From positions 1,871,001-1,935,000 of the forward strand of contig NZ_BMKL01000001.1 of the NCBI RefSeq assembly GCF_014644315.1: 64,000 nt of DNA. The letters run 5' to 3'. The stretch is from Tsuneonella deserti (GTDB lineage Bacteria > Pseudomonadota > Alphaproteobacteria > Sphingomonadales > Sphingomonadaceae). Position numbers and translations under genes: made by a program. Under the pieces are notes generated by a model that saw nothing but the letters and a program-made list of their open reading frames with translations, was not told the DNA's origin and did no database searches. This document shows, piece after piece, positions 47,302-56,909 of this stretch (the first letter of the stretch is position 1; every line of letters starts with the position of its first letter).

Positions 47302-49002
47302 TTACTTGCCCTGAGAGCGCCAGCGCTGGACGATGCGGTGGACGCGGTCCTCCTCGCCTCCGCTCTGCCGCCAAAGGTCGACGAAGCTGGGATCCTCGGA
47401 AGCCGGGCGCTTCTGCTCCTCGAGGTTGTCGAAGCTGACGCGCATCGGGATCGCCACGCCTTCGCCGCAGATGATGCACTCCCGGTTGCGCAGCGCCGGG
47501 ATCGAATCGAGGAAGCCCCGCGCGCCTTCGGGCATCGCCGCCTTCACGAACGACTGGTCGCGCTCGTTGTTGAGACGCATCGAAAGGATCGTGCCGCACT
47601 GCGACAGCACGCCCTCGGCAAGGTCGGACGGACGCTGCGTGATCAGTCCCAGGCTGATGCCGTACTTGCGGCCCTCCTTGGCGATACGCGACAGGATCTT
47701 GCCGACGGACGACCGGTCGGCGTGCTTCTCGCTCGGCACGTACCGGTGCGCTTCTTCGCAGACCAGGAGGATCGGGCGCGTCTTTTCCTCGCGTCCCCAG
47801 ATGGCGAAATCGAACACCAGCCGGCTGAGCACGGCGACGACGGTGCTGGTGATATCCGATGGTACGCCGGACACGTCGATGATCGCGATCGGTTTGCCAG
47901 CGCTCGGCATGCGGAAGATCTTCGCAAGGAAGTCGGCCATCGTGTCGCCAACCAGCATACCGGAGAACATGAACTGGTAACGCGGGTCTGCCTTGAGCTC
48001 GTCGAGCTTGGTCTTGATCCGCATGTACGGCGCAGTGTTCGTCGCCTTGTCGAGCTTGCCCATCTCGTTCTGGATCTCGTTGGCGAGATCCGAAAGAAGA
48101 TAGGGGATCGGCGAATCGACGGTGATCTTGCCCATCGATTCCGCCAGCCGGTTCTTCTGGCGCGCCCTGAGCAGGCACTTGGCCAGAATATCCTGGTCGG
48201 TCTGCAGGTCGTTGCCCGCAGAGGTGAGCAGCACTTCGCAGTGCTCCTCGAAGTTCATCAGCCAATACGGCATCTGCAGGTTGGAAACGTCGAGGATGAG
48301 GCCGGTATTGCGGAATGCCGCCGAGTACTCCCCGTGCGGGTCGATCATCAAAATGTGTCCGTCGGGAGCGGCATCGCAGATGCGATGAAGGATCAGCGCC
48401 GCGCTGGTCGACTTGCCGGTGCCGGTAGAGCCGAGCAGCGCGAAATGCTTGCCCAACATGGCGTCGATATAGAGACCGGCGCGGATATCCTTGGTCGGAT
48501 AAACCGTGCCGATCTGGATGTTCGATCGTCCGTCGCTCGCATAGATCTGGCGAAGGTCCGCGGTGGTCGCCGGATAGATCAGCGCGCCGGGAATGGGATA
48601 GCGGGTAACACCGCGCCTGAAGCCATGGATCCGGCCGGTCAGCTTTTCCTCGTTGCCCTCGCCCAGGAAGTCGATGTTGGCGATGATGCCGCCCCCGGAG
48701 CGCCGGTCCTGCTTCTGATTGCGGACACTGGCAAGCAGCCAGGAGTTCCCCACCCGGATTTTGATCTGGCTTCCCACCTGGCCGGCAAGCGCGATGGACG
48801 GGTCCGGGTCAGCCATGCATTCGTTGAGTCGTTCGAGATCGAGCGCGATCTGCGATCCCGAACCTGCGATTTCCAACACCACCCCGATGGGCTGCATCGC
48901 GTTGTCGGGCGGAACGGCAGAAGTGCCACCGCTCTCCGTGGAAGGAGGCGGCGCTTCGCTGCTACCGAAACCCTGAAACGCCTGCTTGCCCAATTCGTCC
49001 AT
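47302..49002 (-). CDS. HerA-like ATPase (DUF87)
   Basis: A 566-aa protein from ATG 49002 (GAGGGG about 9 nt upstream decides this over ATG 49041). An N-terminal HAS-barrel-like region (about 35-175) precedes the RecA-like core with Walker A GSTGTGKST (191-199), Walker B ILLVCEEAHRYVP, and an Arg-rich ITQRPSDLAEGVLSQCGT. HerA proteins are hexameric DNA translocases; no nuclease partner (NurA, SIR2, DUF4297) is next to it, so a defence role is not supported. Confidence 0.9.
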   Translation of the reverse strand: MDELGKQAFQGFGSSEAPPPSTESGGTSAVPPDNAMQPIGVVLEIAGSGSQIALDLERLNECMADPDPSIALAGQVGSQIKIRVGNSWLLASVRNQKQDRRSGGGIIANIDFLGEGNEEKLTGRIHGFRRGVTRYPIPGALIYPATTADLRQIYASDGRSNIQIGTVYPTKDIRAGLYIDAMLGKHFALLGSTGTGKSTSAALILHRICDAAPDGHILMIDPHGEYSAAFRNTGLILDVSNLQMPYWLMNFEEHCEVLLTSAGNDLQTDQDILAKCLLRARQKNRLAESMGKITVDSPIPYLLSDLANEIQNEMGKLDKATNTAPYMRIKTKLDELKADPRYQFMFSGMLVGDTMADFLAKIFRMPSAGKPIAIIDVSGVPSDITSTVVAVLSRLVFDFAIWGREEKTRPILLVCEEAHRYVPSEKHADRSSVGKILSRIAKEGRKYGISLGLITQRPSDLAEGVLSQCGTILSMRLNNERDQSFVKAAMPEGARGFLDSIPALRNRECIICGEGVAIPMRVSFDNLEEQKRPASEDPSFVDLWRQSGGEEDRVHRIVQRWRSQGK

Positions 49003-49086
49003 GTGCGGACTGCCCCTCGAAATTCTGCGACGAGCCGGCATGGACCGGGTGCGGTTAATATCGGGTCAACGCTGTTGTTGAGCCTG

Positions 49087-49857
49087 TCAGATCAGGGCAA
49101 ACAGTCGACCGGCAATCCAGCCCATCCCGATCGACAGGCTCACGGCGAGAAGCCCGTAGAAAAAGGACTGCTGCTGCGCGAATACTTCCACGAACCGTTC
49201 GAAGCCCACCTTGCGCACTTCCACTTCGGCAATGGCAGAGGCGACCACCCGGCCACGGGCGACTGCGAAGGTTTCGGCCGTGTAGGTGCCCGTCTGCACA
49301 CTCGAAGGAAGATTGATACGTGCCTGGTAGAGTACCTGGCCGCTGATTTTCACCCCGCTCATATCCTCCTGATACAGCCCTTGGCGGCGTTTCAGGTCCA
49401 CCAGGCCCGATGTGAAGCGCGCCTGTTCCACCGGGTTGATCTCGCCGGTTGGCGACAGCTGGATGAAGTCGGTTCCGAATTCGTAGATCGCCGCAGTCCG
49501 CTCGTCGACAATCTTCGGCACGGGGCGAGAGGCCGCGACGGCGAAGAAGGAGGGTGCCGAGCGAAAATCGGTGCTCGCGGCATTGATCCACATGCCGCCG
49601 ACCCGCGCCTTTTCGCGCAGCCGGATCGGCTGGCTGGGCCCCTTGAGAACCACGACGACGTCGTAATCCTGCGCCGCGCGGCTGCCGGCAGGGTCGAGGA
49701 TCGCGCCGAACAGCAACAACTCGGTCCCGGTAAAGCCTTGCCGGACCCTGACTTCGTGCTGGCTCACTTCGGGAACCAGGATGGGATCGCGCGCTCCGGT
49801 GAGTACGCCCAACAGGACCAGCGCCAGCGCCAGCCTCTTGAAGGCTCGGCCCGTCAA
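49087..49857 (-). CDS. TIGR02186 family membrane-anchored protein
   Basis: A 256-aa protein with a TTG start at 49857, overlapping the tauE-like stop. It has a signal peptide (1-22), a periplasmic beta-rich domain (FTGTELLLFGAILDPAG, YDVVVVLKGPSQPIRLREK, GGMWINA) and one C-terminal transmembrane helix (about 233-253). TIGR02186 proteins are nearly always encoded with a TauE/SafE exporter, as here, and probably work with it. Exact role unknown. Confidence 0.85.
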   Translation of the reverse strand: MTGRAFKRLALALVLLGVLTGARDPILVPEVSQHEVRVRQGFTGTELLLFGAILDPAGSRAAQDYDVVVVLKGPSQPIRLREKARVGGMWINAASTDFRSAPSFFAVAASRPVPKIVDERTAAIYEFGTDFIQLSPTGEINPVEQARFTSGLVDLKRRQGLYQEDMSGVKISGQVLYQARINLPSSVQTGTYTAETFAVARGRVVASAIAEVEVRKVGFERFVEVFAQQQSFFYGLLAVSLSIGMGWIAGRLFALI

Positions 49858-50768
49858 AGCGGGGTCACCGTGTAAATTTCGTCCGGCTTCACTCCCAGCC
49901 CATAAAGCATTCTCAGCGCAATCAGCAGGACGAGACCGGCCAGGACCAGGCGAAGCGTCTCGGGCTTGGCCTTCTGGGCCAACTGCGTTCCGATCTGCGC
50001 TCCCGATACCGAGCCGAGCAACAACAATGCCGCCAGGACGAGGTCGACCGCCTTGGTGGTAAGCGCGTGCATCATGGTGGTCACGATAGTCACGAACAGG
50101 ATGTTGAAGAGACTGGTGCCGACGACCACGCCGGCGCTCATGCCGAGGATGTAGAGCATGGCCGGCACGAGGATGAACCCGCCGCCCACTCCCATTAGCA
50201 TCGTCAAGACGCCGACCCCCGCGCCGAGGATAAGCGGAGCCAATGGAGAGATGTACAGTCCGGAACGGTAGAACCGCCAGCGACCTGGCAGCGCCGCCAC
50301 GAGAGGGTGGTGTCGCCGCTTGGCCGGACGGGGGCGCTCGGCATTCTTCGACGCGCGCAAAGCTCCCCAGGCTTCACGCGCCATCAGCGTGCCGATGGCG
50401 CCGAGCATCACAACGTAGAGGATCGAGATGACGGTATCGATCTGTCCGATCGACTGGAAAAAGCGAAACAGCACTGCGCCCACGCCGCTGCCAAGCATCC
50501 CGCCCACGACCGTCACGGCACCCATTTGATAATCGACGCCGCCCCGGCGATTGTGCGCCAGTACGCCGGAAACGCTTGCACCGGTCACCTGGGTGGAGGC
50601 GGAAGCCGCTGCCACGGTTGGCGGGACGCCATAGAAGATGAGCAGTGGTGTCGTAAGAAAGCCGCCGCCCACGCCGAACAATCCCGACAGCACGCCGGTG
50701 AGCGCACCTAAGGCGACGATAACCAGCCCATTGACCGAGAGGTTCGCGATCGGGAGGTATACGTCCAT
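49854..50768 (-). CDS. TauE/SafE family anion exporter
   Basis: A 304-aa protein with about eight helices and two related halves: GVLSGLFGVGGGFLTTPLLIFYGVPPTVA and GVGVLTMLMGVGGGFILVPAMLYILGM. The repeated GVGGGF motif is typical of the family, which exports sulfite, sulfoacetate or similar anions. It heads a two-gene unit with the TIGR02186 gene. Confidence 0.92.
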   Translation of the reverse strand: MDVYLPIANLSVNGLVIVALGALTGVLSGLFGVGGGFLTTPLLIFYGVPPTVAAASASTQVTGASVSGVLAHNRRGGVDYQMGAVTVVGGMLGSGVGAVLFRFFQSIGQIDTVISILYVVMLGAIGTLMAREAWGALRASKNAERPRPAKRRHHPLVAALPGRWRFYRSGLYISPLAPLILGAGVGVLTMLMGVGGGFILVPAMLYILGMSAGVVVGTSLFNILFVTIVTTMMHALTTKAVDLVLAALLLLGSVSGAQIGTQLAQKAKPETLRLVLAGLVLLIALRMLYGLGVKPDEIYTVTPL

Positions 50769-50813
50769 GGAACAGCCCTACCTGCTCATAGCCCCCGATT
50801 GAAGACGAGCGGT

Positions 50814-51903
50814 TCAGAAACCGGTCGAAAGGGTCAACGCAAGCCCGTTCCCAGGCGACGCATGGCCCGCGACCCGCATCCGATAGTCAAGAGTTAGCCG
50901 GGCAGACACGTGTTCAAACGAGGTATCAAGCGCCACCGTCGGCCCGACGTCGAGCCGTTCGGCATACTTCTGCGCACCACCCCAGGCGCCGGCACCCACC
51001 CGCACCCGGGCAGCGCCCTCTTGGGCCACCTGGCGAGTGACCCGCGTTTGCCCGTCAACGAATGCGGTCGCGTATCGGCCTCCGACCCAGCCGCCCTGTG
51101 CATATCCCTCGGCCCCCAGGCCAAGAGGCAAAGCGATCGGAGATAGCTCGCTCACGGCGAGGACCCCCGGACGAATCTCTGTCCCGTCGACCGCGCTCGT
51201 CAGGCGCATTTCGGCGATGATCCGCACAGGCACGGTCGCCACCGGGCGAACACCGAGGCCCGCGGCGATCTCTGCTTGTCGCGGACGGTCAGACGCATAA
51301 GTGGCGCGCGCGTGGATCGCAGGGCGGTGACGACCTGCTGCCAGATCGAAGCTTCCTGACGTACCGGCCTGGCTCCCTCCGTAACTCGCGGGCCACGCTC
51401 CCTGGGCAAGAGGCGGCAGTCCGCCCACCTGTCGCCACGCGATCCAACTCCCGACGCGCCACCGCCCTCGACTGCTTCCGGAAGGAGAGTCCGGAGGCAG
51501 TATCAGCAGCCGGTGAGGATGGTCGGCATCTTCCATGGCTTCTCGACCCGATATTGGCGGGTCGGGCAGCAGCGACGGGCCCTTGCTGTACTGGTCCGGC
51601 GAGTTAAGGGCGAGCTTTTCCGGGGACCTTAATGCCCCCGCACTGGATAATGTGGAGAGGCTTTCCATCCTCTTCGCGACGGGCGAGTGCGCCGGCGTCG
51701 CAAAGCCGACCAAGCGCTGTTGAGCCGACACATCGGCCACCTGACGCGCGGCCTCGGACGCGCGGGGTTTGGGCAGGCAAAATCGTCAATGGGAATGGCG
51801 ATTCCCATAACCAGCAGCGCACCGCGGTCCAAAGGACCATCACGCACGCGAGGGCCACCAGCGGCTCCCCACGGCGCCGCTGCCGGGCCTGGAGTTTGGT
51901 CAT
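50814..51903 (-). pseudogene. Exported beta-rich protein split by an apparent frameshift
   Basis: The N-terminus (ATG 51903, overlapping the glycosyltransferase stop) gives a signal/anchor region, LVALACVMVLWTAVRCWLW, and then leaves frame near 51770-51795 (sequence CCCAAACCCC). The rest (about 300 aa, stop at 50814) continues in another frame, open from about 51791. It is rich in short strands and ends ALTLSTGF, like an outer-membrane barrel strand with terminal Phe. Read in one frame the pieces give one protein of about 360 aa. A sequencing error, real mutation or recoding cannot be told apart here. Confidence 0.6.
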
Positions 51904-53300
51904 CGCGCGGTCTCGGCGCCGATTTGCATCGCCGGATGGACCGTATGGCTTGTCTTGTCCCAACTTGGCGACCGGCCCCAAAGCGAGGCGACATAGCCTG
52001 TGAGCGCACGACGGCCCGCCATGATTGCGATGACGTTCGTCACGGGGATGCGCAGCACGGCTCTGAATCCCTCCAGCCAGCCATACTCGCGCGCTGTGAA
52101 AGCAAACCGCCATGCCACCCGCCAGAAAAAGCCGGCGACATTGATTCCCAGCAGGAGAGTGACGGCGGGGGAAGTGGGAAGCTCGGTTCCCAGTCCAGCG
52201 AGCCTGCCGAGCCAACCCAGCGTCGCCAGGAAAAGCAGCAAGTATCCCATTGCGAGCACCAGCGCTGTCATCGGCCCGCGGCGGTCCCTTAACCGCATCC
52301 ACAAGTCGGCGGGATGCCGGCCCCAGCCGAGTCGGTCCCAAGACTGGAAGGCAATACCGTGAACCCAGCGGGCCTTCTGCCGAACCGCCCAGTCCAGCCG
52401 CGCTGGGAAGCACGCCCGCGTCGCTACCAGCCGTCCGTCCGTCGTGCGGCAACGGACGAAGCGCGATCGTCCGCCAAGCGCGGAGATTCCTAATCCAAGC
52501 TCGTAGTCTTCGGTCAGGCACTCGGAAGCGAATGGCCCGTCGGATTTGCGCTTCCGGTCGAGAGCCACCAGCGCAGAGCGTGCGATCGCACAGCCGACGC
52601 CTGCGGTCGGCAGGCCGGCGCCGAGGGCGTCCCGGACCACCATCGCCTTTCCGTGAGCCTCGGCGAACTCCTCACAGTAGTGGGAGGCAATCCATCGCGA
52701 TTGCGGAAGCGGATGCGGCAATACCGGCAACTGGACCAGTGCGGCCGCACCGATTTCGTTGTCGAGCAGGTTGAGCGCCGCGGGATCAACCATGTCCTCG
52801 GCGTCGTGCATCACTATCATCCGGGCGGTCCGGCCGGAGCGCCTCTCATCCTCCTCAAGACCACGGTACAACCTGTTGAGGCAGTCAGCCTTCGTGCTGG
52901 GTCCGTCCCGGCCATGTATGACGAGGCGCAGGCGGGGATCGCCGTTCGCAGCGTCCAGCACGGCCTCGACCGTCTTGGGATCGTTGCGGTAGCACCCGAT
53001 ATAGAGACGCAAATCTTCCTGGGGCCAGCATCGAAGCGCATGGCGCACAGTAACGCCGATTACCGCATCTTCACGCCAGGCGGGGATAAAGACCGCAGCG
53101 ATACCCCCGAGCGGGCGGCATGTCTCATTGTCGGTTATGACGGCGGAGCGCGCGCGACCCGACAACCGCAAGCGCAGCCAGATCAGATCGACAGCCAGTT
53201 CGTCCAGCGTGCCGATAAGAAAGAACAGACCTGCGAACAGCAGGAGTTCGTGTTCGACAAGCGCATACCATTGCGCAGGCGTGAATGATCCCGCTGGCAA
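51900..53300 (-). CDS. Membrane glycosyltransferase family 2, NfrB-like
   Basis: A 466-aa protein with TTG start 53300 and AGGGG 7 nt upstream; no ATG fits. It has one N-terminal transmembrane segment (about 17-40), a GT2 domain with IPAWREDAVIG, MHDAEDMVDPAALNL (DxD-type) and LTEDYELGL, the acceptor-side RQKARWVHGIAFQSW (Q/RxxRW), and three or four C-terminal helices. It resembles the NfrB phage-N4-receptor secretion partner and cellulose-synthase-like enzymes. It is coupled to the split exported-protein gene, so the pair may make and export a surface glycan. Confidence 0.88.
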   Translation of the reverse strand: MPAGSFTPAQWYALVEHELLLFAGLFFLIGTLDELAVDLIWLRLRLSGRARSAVITDNETCRPLGGIAAVFIPAWREDAVIGVTVRHALRCWPQEDLRLYIGCYRNDPKTVEAVLDAANGDPRLRLVIHGRDGPSTKADCLNRLYRGLEEDERRSGRTARMIVMHDAEDMVDPAALNLLDNEIGAAALVQLPVLPHPLPQSRWIASHYCEEFAEAHGKAMVVRDALGAGLPTAGVGCAIARSALVALDRKRKSDGPFASECLTEDYELGLGISALGGRSRFVRCRTTDGRLVATRACFPARLDWAVRQKARWVHGIAFQSWDRLGWGRHPADLWMRLRDRRGPMTALVLAMGYLLLFLATLGWLGRLAGLGTELPTSPAVTLLLGINVAGFFWRVAWRFAFTAREYGWLEGFRAVLRIPVTNVIAIMAGRRALTGYVASLWGRSPSWDKTSHTVHPAMQIGAETAR

Positions 53301-53532
53301 TTGCGACCCCTGTATTGCCCCGCGCGTCTAACTAACGATTCCCATTCAGGTTGCAACGCGCAAATGCCTGTTTTGTCGATATTGTATCGCTGCCAGTGGC
53401 CAATCGCATGATTAATACGATGTTTGCACTTGCGGCAAAATGGCGGCGAATATGACCGATCCGGACGCGACTTTCGTTGTCCGCAGCTACCCGTTGGGTT
53501 AGGTCATGTGCGCCTCGATCGCAAAGTGGCCA
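53301..53532. other. AT-richer intergenic region upstream of the glycosyltransferase
   Basis: About 230 bp between the TTG start of the glycosyltransferase and the small gene on the other strand. It is noticeably lower in GC than its surroundings (for example TTGTCGATATTGTATCGC and CATGATTAATACGATG). It is probably the divergent promoter region; no defined site stands out. Confidence 0.45.
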
Positions 53533-53724
53533 ATGACAGAACAAACACAATTCGAATGTGCCTATTCGCATTTATCGGCGGCTCTTCCGCTGCTGGATTC
53601 GCTCGGCTTGCTTCTGGCGGCGGCAGATGTGTCCAACGCCCTCAGTCGAATGGAAAGGTCCGAGAGCGCCCAAGCCTTTGACCTGGCCGCGCTCGCGGAC
53701 GCCGGAAGCTTCATCCGGCGCTAG
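53533..53724 (+). CDS. Possible small protein, unknown
   Basis: A 63-aa frame (ATG 53533; ATG 53506 would add nine residues). The sequence has alternating hydrophobic and charged residues (LSAALPLLDSLGLLLAAADVSNALSRMER), a likely amphipathic helix pair, with no signal peptide or known motif. The ribosome site is weak. It fills a space of 500 bp that is otherwise without a gene. Confidence 0.45.
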   Translation: MTEQTQFECAYSHLSAALPLLDSLGLLLAAADVSNALSRMERSESAQAFDLAALADAGSFIRR

Positions 53725-53800
53725 CGGGGAAAGGTCGACGCTCCCGGCTGTCTGAGGATGCAGAGGCAAGTCGGGCCAGCGCGAAACTTACATCCCTGAT

Positions 53801-54253
53801 TCACCAGCTTCCGGTGTTGGGCATGCTCTTCCACGGTTCGCGTGGGGGGAGGCTGCCGTCTTGCAGCAGTTCGACCGAAATCCCGTCAGGCGATTTGACA
53901 AAGGCCATGTGCCCGTCCCGCGGCGGCCGGTGGATCGTATGGCCAGCCTCCTGGAGCCGCTGGCAAGTCTCGTAGATATCGTCGACGCGATAGGCGAGAT
54001 GGCCGAAGTTGCGCCCTCCGCCGTACTGCTCCGAAGCAGAGCCATCCTCGGGCGGCCAGTTATAGGTCAGTTCCACTTCAGCGACACCTTCCTGACCGGG
54101 AGCGGCAAGGAAGATGAGCGTGAACCGGCCCTGTTCGCTGTCAAACCTGCGCACCTCGTCCAGACCGATCAGCCGGAAGAAAGCGACCGTGGCTTCCGGG
54201 TCGGTCACCCTGATCATGGTATGCAGGTACTTGACCACTGACTGAGGCTCCAT
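53801..54253 (-). CDS. gloA: Lactoylglutathione lyase (glyoxalase I)
   Basis: A 150-aa VOC protein. KYLHTMIRVTDPEATVAFFRLIGL gives the first metal ligand His, VELTYNW the first Glu, FGHLAYRVDDIYETC the second His and ISVELLQDG the second Glu: the complete glyoxalase I set. It converts the methylglyoxal-glutathione adduct to S-lactoylglutathione. Divergent from the SIMPL gene. Confidence 0.9.
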   Translation of the reverse strand: MEPQSVVKYLHTMIRVTDPEATVAFFRLIGLDEVRRFDSEQGRFTLIFLAAPGQEGVAEVELTYNWPPEDGSASEQYGGGRNFGHLAYRVDDIYETCQRLQEAGHTIHRPPRDGHMAFVKSPDGISVELLQDGSLPPREPWKSMPNTGSW

Positions 54254-54318
54254 TCAAACTCGGGTCTTGGACAGCATGACTGTCCGTTACGCGCTCGCGC
54301 GGTGTCCGGAGCCTAGCG

Positions 54319-55077
54319 ATGAACGAGCCATCCGATCAATCCTCGATTCACCCGCGTCGCTTTCCACGCGATGACCAGTCGCTTCGCCTGCTCGCCAGTG
54401 CAGGGCTATTGGCTTTGGGATTGGTCTTCGGCGGCTATCTGCTCGGTAACGGCCTGTTGCGGTCGAAGGAAGCGGATCGAGCGGTAACCGTGCGGGGCCT
54501 TGCCCAGCGGGATGTTACCGCTGACCTTGCGACGTGGACGATCTCCTACTCGGCCACCGGGACCGACCTTACAGCCGTGCAGGCCAAAGTGGGCAACGAC
54601 ACCGGCACGATAAGGAAGTTCTTTGCATCGCTCGGCTTTCCCGACAGCGCCCTCCAACCTACAGGCGCCAACGTTTCTTCCTACACCGACCAAGGGATTC
54701 TGCGATACACGGTGCGCCAGCGAATGGCCCTGCGCACAAACGATATCGCGCGGGCGCAACGGGCCGTGGCACGACAGTTCGACCTCGTCGCGCGCGGCGT
54801 GCTGCTCGAGGAAGGCAGCGGGATGGTCTACACCTTTACCAGGCTCGACGAGATCAAGCCTGCGATGGTTGCCGAGGCTACAAAGGATGCCCGTGCAGCG
54901 GCCGAGCAGTTCGCGAAGGACAGCAACACGAGCGTTGGATCAATCAAGGACGCGACCCAGGGATATTTCGAAATCGGTTCGCGCGACGGCGAGGGTGCCG
55001 GGGGCGAATGGGGAGTGTCGGACACGCCCTACAAAAAGGTTCGAGTCGTCACGACCGTGCGCTTCTCGCTCGACTAG
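54319..55077 (+). CDS. SIMPL-domain (DUF541) protein
   Basis: A 252-aa protein with one N-terminal transmembrane helix (about 26-46) and a periplasmic SIMPL domain (about 55-250). VTVRGLAQRDVTADLATWTISYSATG and the closing PYKKVRVVTTVRFSL are typical. Bacterial SIMPL proteins are often linked to stress tolerance; biochemistry is poorly known. Confidence 0.88.
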   Translation: MNEPSDQSSIHPRRFPRDDQSLRLLASAGLLALGLVFGGYLLGNGLLRSKEADRAVTVRGLAQRDVTADLATWTISYSATGTDLTAVQAKVGNDTGTIRKFFASLGFPDSALQPTGANVSSYTDQGILRYTVRQRMALRTNDIARAQRAVARQFDLVARGVLLEEGSGMVYTFTRLDEIKPAMVAEATKDARAAAEQFAKDSNTSVGSIKDATQGYFEIGSRDGEGAGGEWGVSDTPYKKVRVVTTVRFSLD

Positions 55078-55120
55078 CCGGGTGAATGGGGCCGGTTTCC
55101 GTGCCGGCCCCCGCCTATTC

Positions 55121-55879
55121 CTAGAAGCTCGCCCCGAGTGAAAAGACGACCGCGTCGTCGGTAAGGCCGTCAATCGAAGGACCTTCGCTGCCGACGTAAG
55201 ACACGCCCAGCGTGAGCGGACCCAATACGGTCGCCGTGGCTCCTAGCGACCAATCGAGCCCCGTATCGTCGCCCGTTCCGGCCAAAAGCGGCGCTGCCAG
55301 GGCGCCATCGGTATAACCGAGGTGAGCCGAAAGGGTGAGCGGGGTCGTCGGGATGCCAGAATTCAGCTCGGTGTGAATATAAAGGCTATCGTTGCCGCCA
55401 AGAGAGTCCTGATTCCAGGCATAGTTGACCCCGAGCTTGGCCTGCACCGGCCCCAGGTCGCCCGATAGCGTGGCGTATGGCTCAAAATACTCCGCATCAA
55501 CGCCTTTGGCATTCGTGGGATAGGCATAATAAAGCATGCCGACATCGAGCCCGATGCCCTCGGCCACATTGCCGCTCCAGCCGCCGAACAGGTCAACTTC
55601 GGCATCTCCGTAAAAGTCGGTTCCCCCGTCGTCGATCGAAGATGCCCAGGTGCCGCCATAGAAGCCGCTGTCATGGGTGATCGTCACTCCGCCCTGGACT
55701 GCCGGGTCTCCACCAGACAGCGACACACCGCGGAAACGGTAATCCGATACAAGCGCGACGCTTCCCGTGACGGTCAGCGGGCTCGCCCCCGCCCCGTCCT
55801 GCGCTAGAGCGGGGCTCCCGAATAGCACGGTGGCGGCAATCATCGTAGTCGCGGCCAGGCCGCGGATGGACGTAAGCAT
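55121..55879 (-). CDS. TorF family putative porin
   Basis: A 252-aa protein from ATG 55879 (AAGGAG 7 nt upstream). It has a signal peptide (1-26, ending PALA/QD). The mature protein is a beta-barrel pattern starting LTVTGSVALVSDYRFRGVSLS, the TIGR02001 opening, and ending VVFSLGASF with a terminal Phe for BAM insertion. Substrate unknown. Convergent with the SIMPL gene. Confidence 0.9.
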   Translation of the reverse strand: MLTSIRGLAATTMIAATVLFGSPALAQDGAGASPLTVTGSVALVSDYRFRGVSLSGGDPAVQGGVTITHDSGFYGGTWASSIDDGGTDFYGDAEVDLFGGWSGNVAEGIGLDVGMLYYAYPTNAKGVDAEYFEPYATLSGDLGPVQAKLGVNYAWNQDSLGGNDSLYIHTELNSGIPTTPLTLSAHLGYTDGALAAPLLAGTGDDTGLDWSLGATATVLGPLTLGVSYVGSEGPSIDGLTDDAVVFSLGASF

Positions 55880-56099
55880 GGCAAACTCCTTGTTTGAGCT
55901 TCGTCCCGCCTGCGTATCGACGGTAGCCCGTCGTTTCGCGCGGGCGGATAGCGTCGATGCACTGCTGTCTTGCCGCGATATTGTGCGGTGCACAAGAAGA
56001 AATGCCGGGACAAAAGGCAGGCCGCATCCTCCCGAGGCCAATCGCAGAGCGTGTCGTTCATTGCCCGGGGAGGCGCCGTAACCTATTGCACCGTTCCTG

Positions 56100-56909
56100 A
56101 TGCTAGAACCCTTGCGCAAGCTCTTCCGGTCACGCGAGACGCCGCCCCGCCCCCAGCCCCGGGTTCCGGAGGGCACTCGCTGGTATGCGGTTGGCGACGT
56201 ACACGGGCGCCTCGATCTGTTCGAAGTCCTCATCGCGGCGATCGAACGCGACGATGGAGCAGCCGGGCCCGCGCAATCGACCGTGGTTCTCCTTGGCGAT
56301 CTCATCGATCGAGGGCCTGACAGCGCAGCAGTGGTGGAACGCGCCCGGAGGTGGCAAACCGAGCGGCGAGTCAAGATGCTGGCCGGAAACCACGAGGAAA
56401 TGTTCCTCAGCGGTCTGGAAGACGTTGGCATCCTGCGACATTTTCTACGCCATGGGGGACGTCAGACCGCACACAGCTACGGCATTTCAAGGGATGACTA
56501 CGACCGCGCGACGGTTGAGGAGGTGCAGATCATGCTTGCAGCTCGCGTGCCCACCGAACACCGGCGGTTCCTGGCATCCGCGAAGAATTACGTTGTAGCC
56601 GGCGACTATCTGTTCGTTCACGCCGGGATCGCTCCCGATGTTCCGCTCGAGGACCAAGAGACGCATCACTTTCGGTGGATCCGCGAACCTTTCCTTGGCC
56701 ACCCCGATCCGCACCCGCATTTCGTGGTTCACGGACACACTATAACCCCGACGATCGACGAGCGCCCCAATCGTATCGGTATCGATACCGGCGCCTACCA
56801 TTCGGGGCGCCTTACGGCACTCGTGCTGGAGGGCTCAGAACGTCGGCTTATCCAGGCCGTGCATCGCGGCGATGTCATCGAGATTGAAGAAAGTACGGCG
56901 GGTTCCTGA
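56100..56909 (+). CDS. PPP-family metallophosphoesterase
   Basis: A 269-aa cytoplasmic protein with all PPP motifs in order: GDVHGRLD (32-39), GDLIDRGPDS (66-75), GNHEE (96-100), FVHAGI and VVHGHT. Two metal ions (Mn/Fe) are expected. It is either a serine/threonine protein phosphatase or a dinucleoside polyphosphatase like PrpE/ApaH; the sequence favours the bacterial PPP phosphatase group. Monocistronic. Confidence 0.92.
   Translation: MLEPLRKLFRSRETPPRPQPRVPEGTRWYAVGDVHGRLDLFEVLIAAIERDDGAAGPAQSTVVLLGDLIDRGPDSAAVVERARRWQTERRVKMLAGNHEEMFLSGLEDVGILRHFLRHGGRQTAHSYGISRDDYDRATVEEVQIMLAARVPTEHRRFLASAKNYVVAGDYLFVHAGIAPDVPLEDQETHHFRWIREPFLGHPDPHPHFVVHGHTITPTIDERPNRIGIDTGAYHSGRLTALVLEGSERRLIQAVHRGDVIEIEESTAGS

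Noticed and set aside
47302..49002. HerA-like ATPase as part of an anti-phage system
   Set aside because: No SIR2, DUF4297, NurA or other nuclease gene is adjacent; flanks are a MATE exporter and a TauE pair, so it is more likely a stand-alone core gene.
47125..49875. Very long plus-strand open frame (916 codons) opposite the HerA-like and TIGR02186 genes
   Set aside because: It spans two well-identified minus-strand genes and an intergenic gap, and shows only reverse-complement composition.
53332..53571. 79-codon minus-strand frame upstream of the glycosyltransferase
   Set aside because: No ribosome site, unlikely composition and overlap with the probable promoter region.
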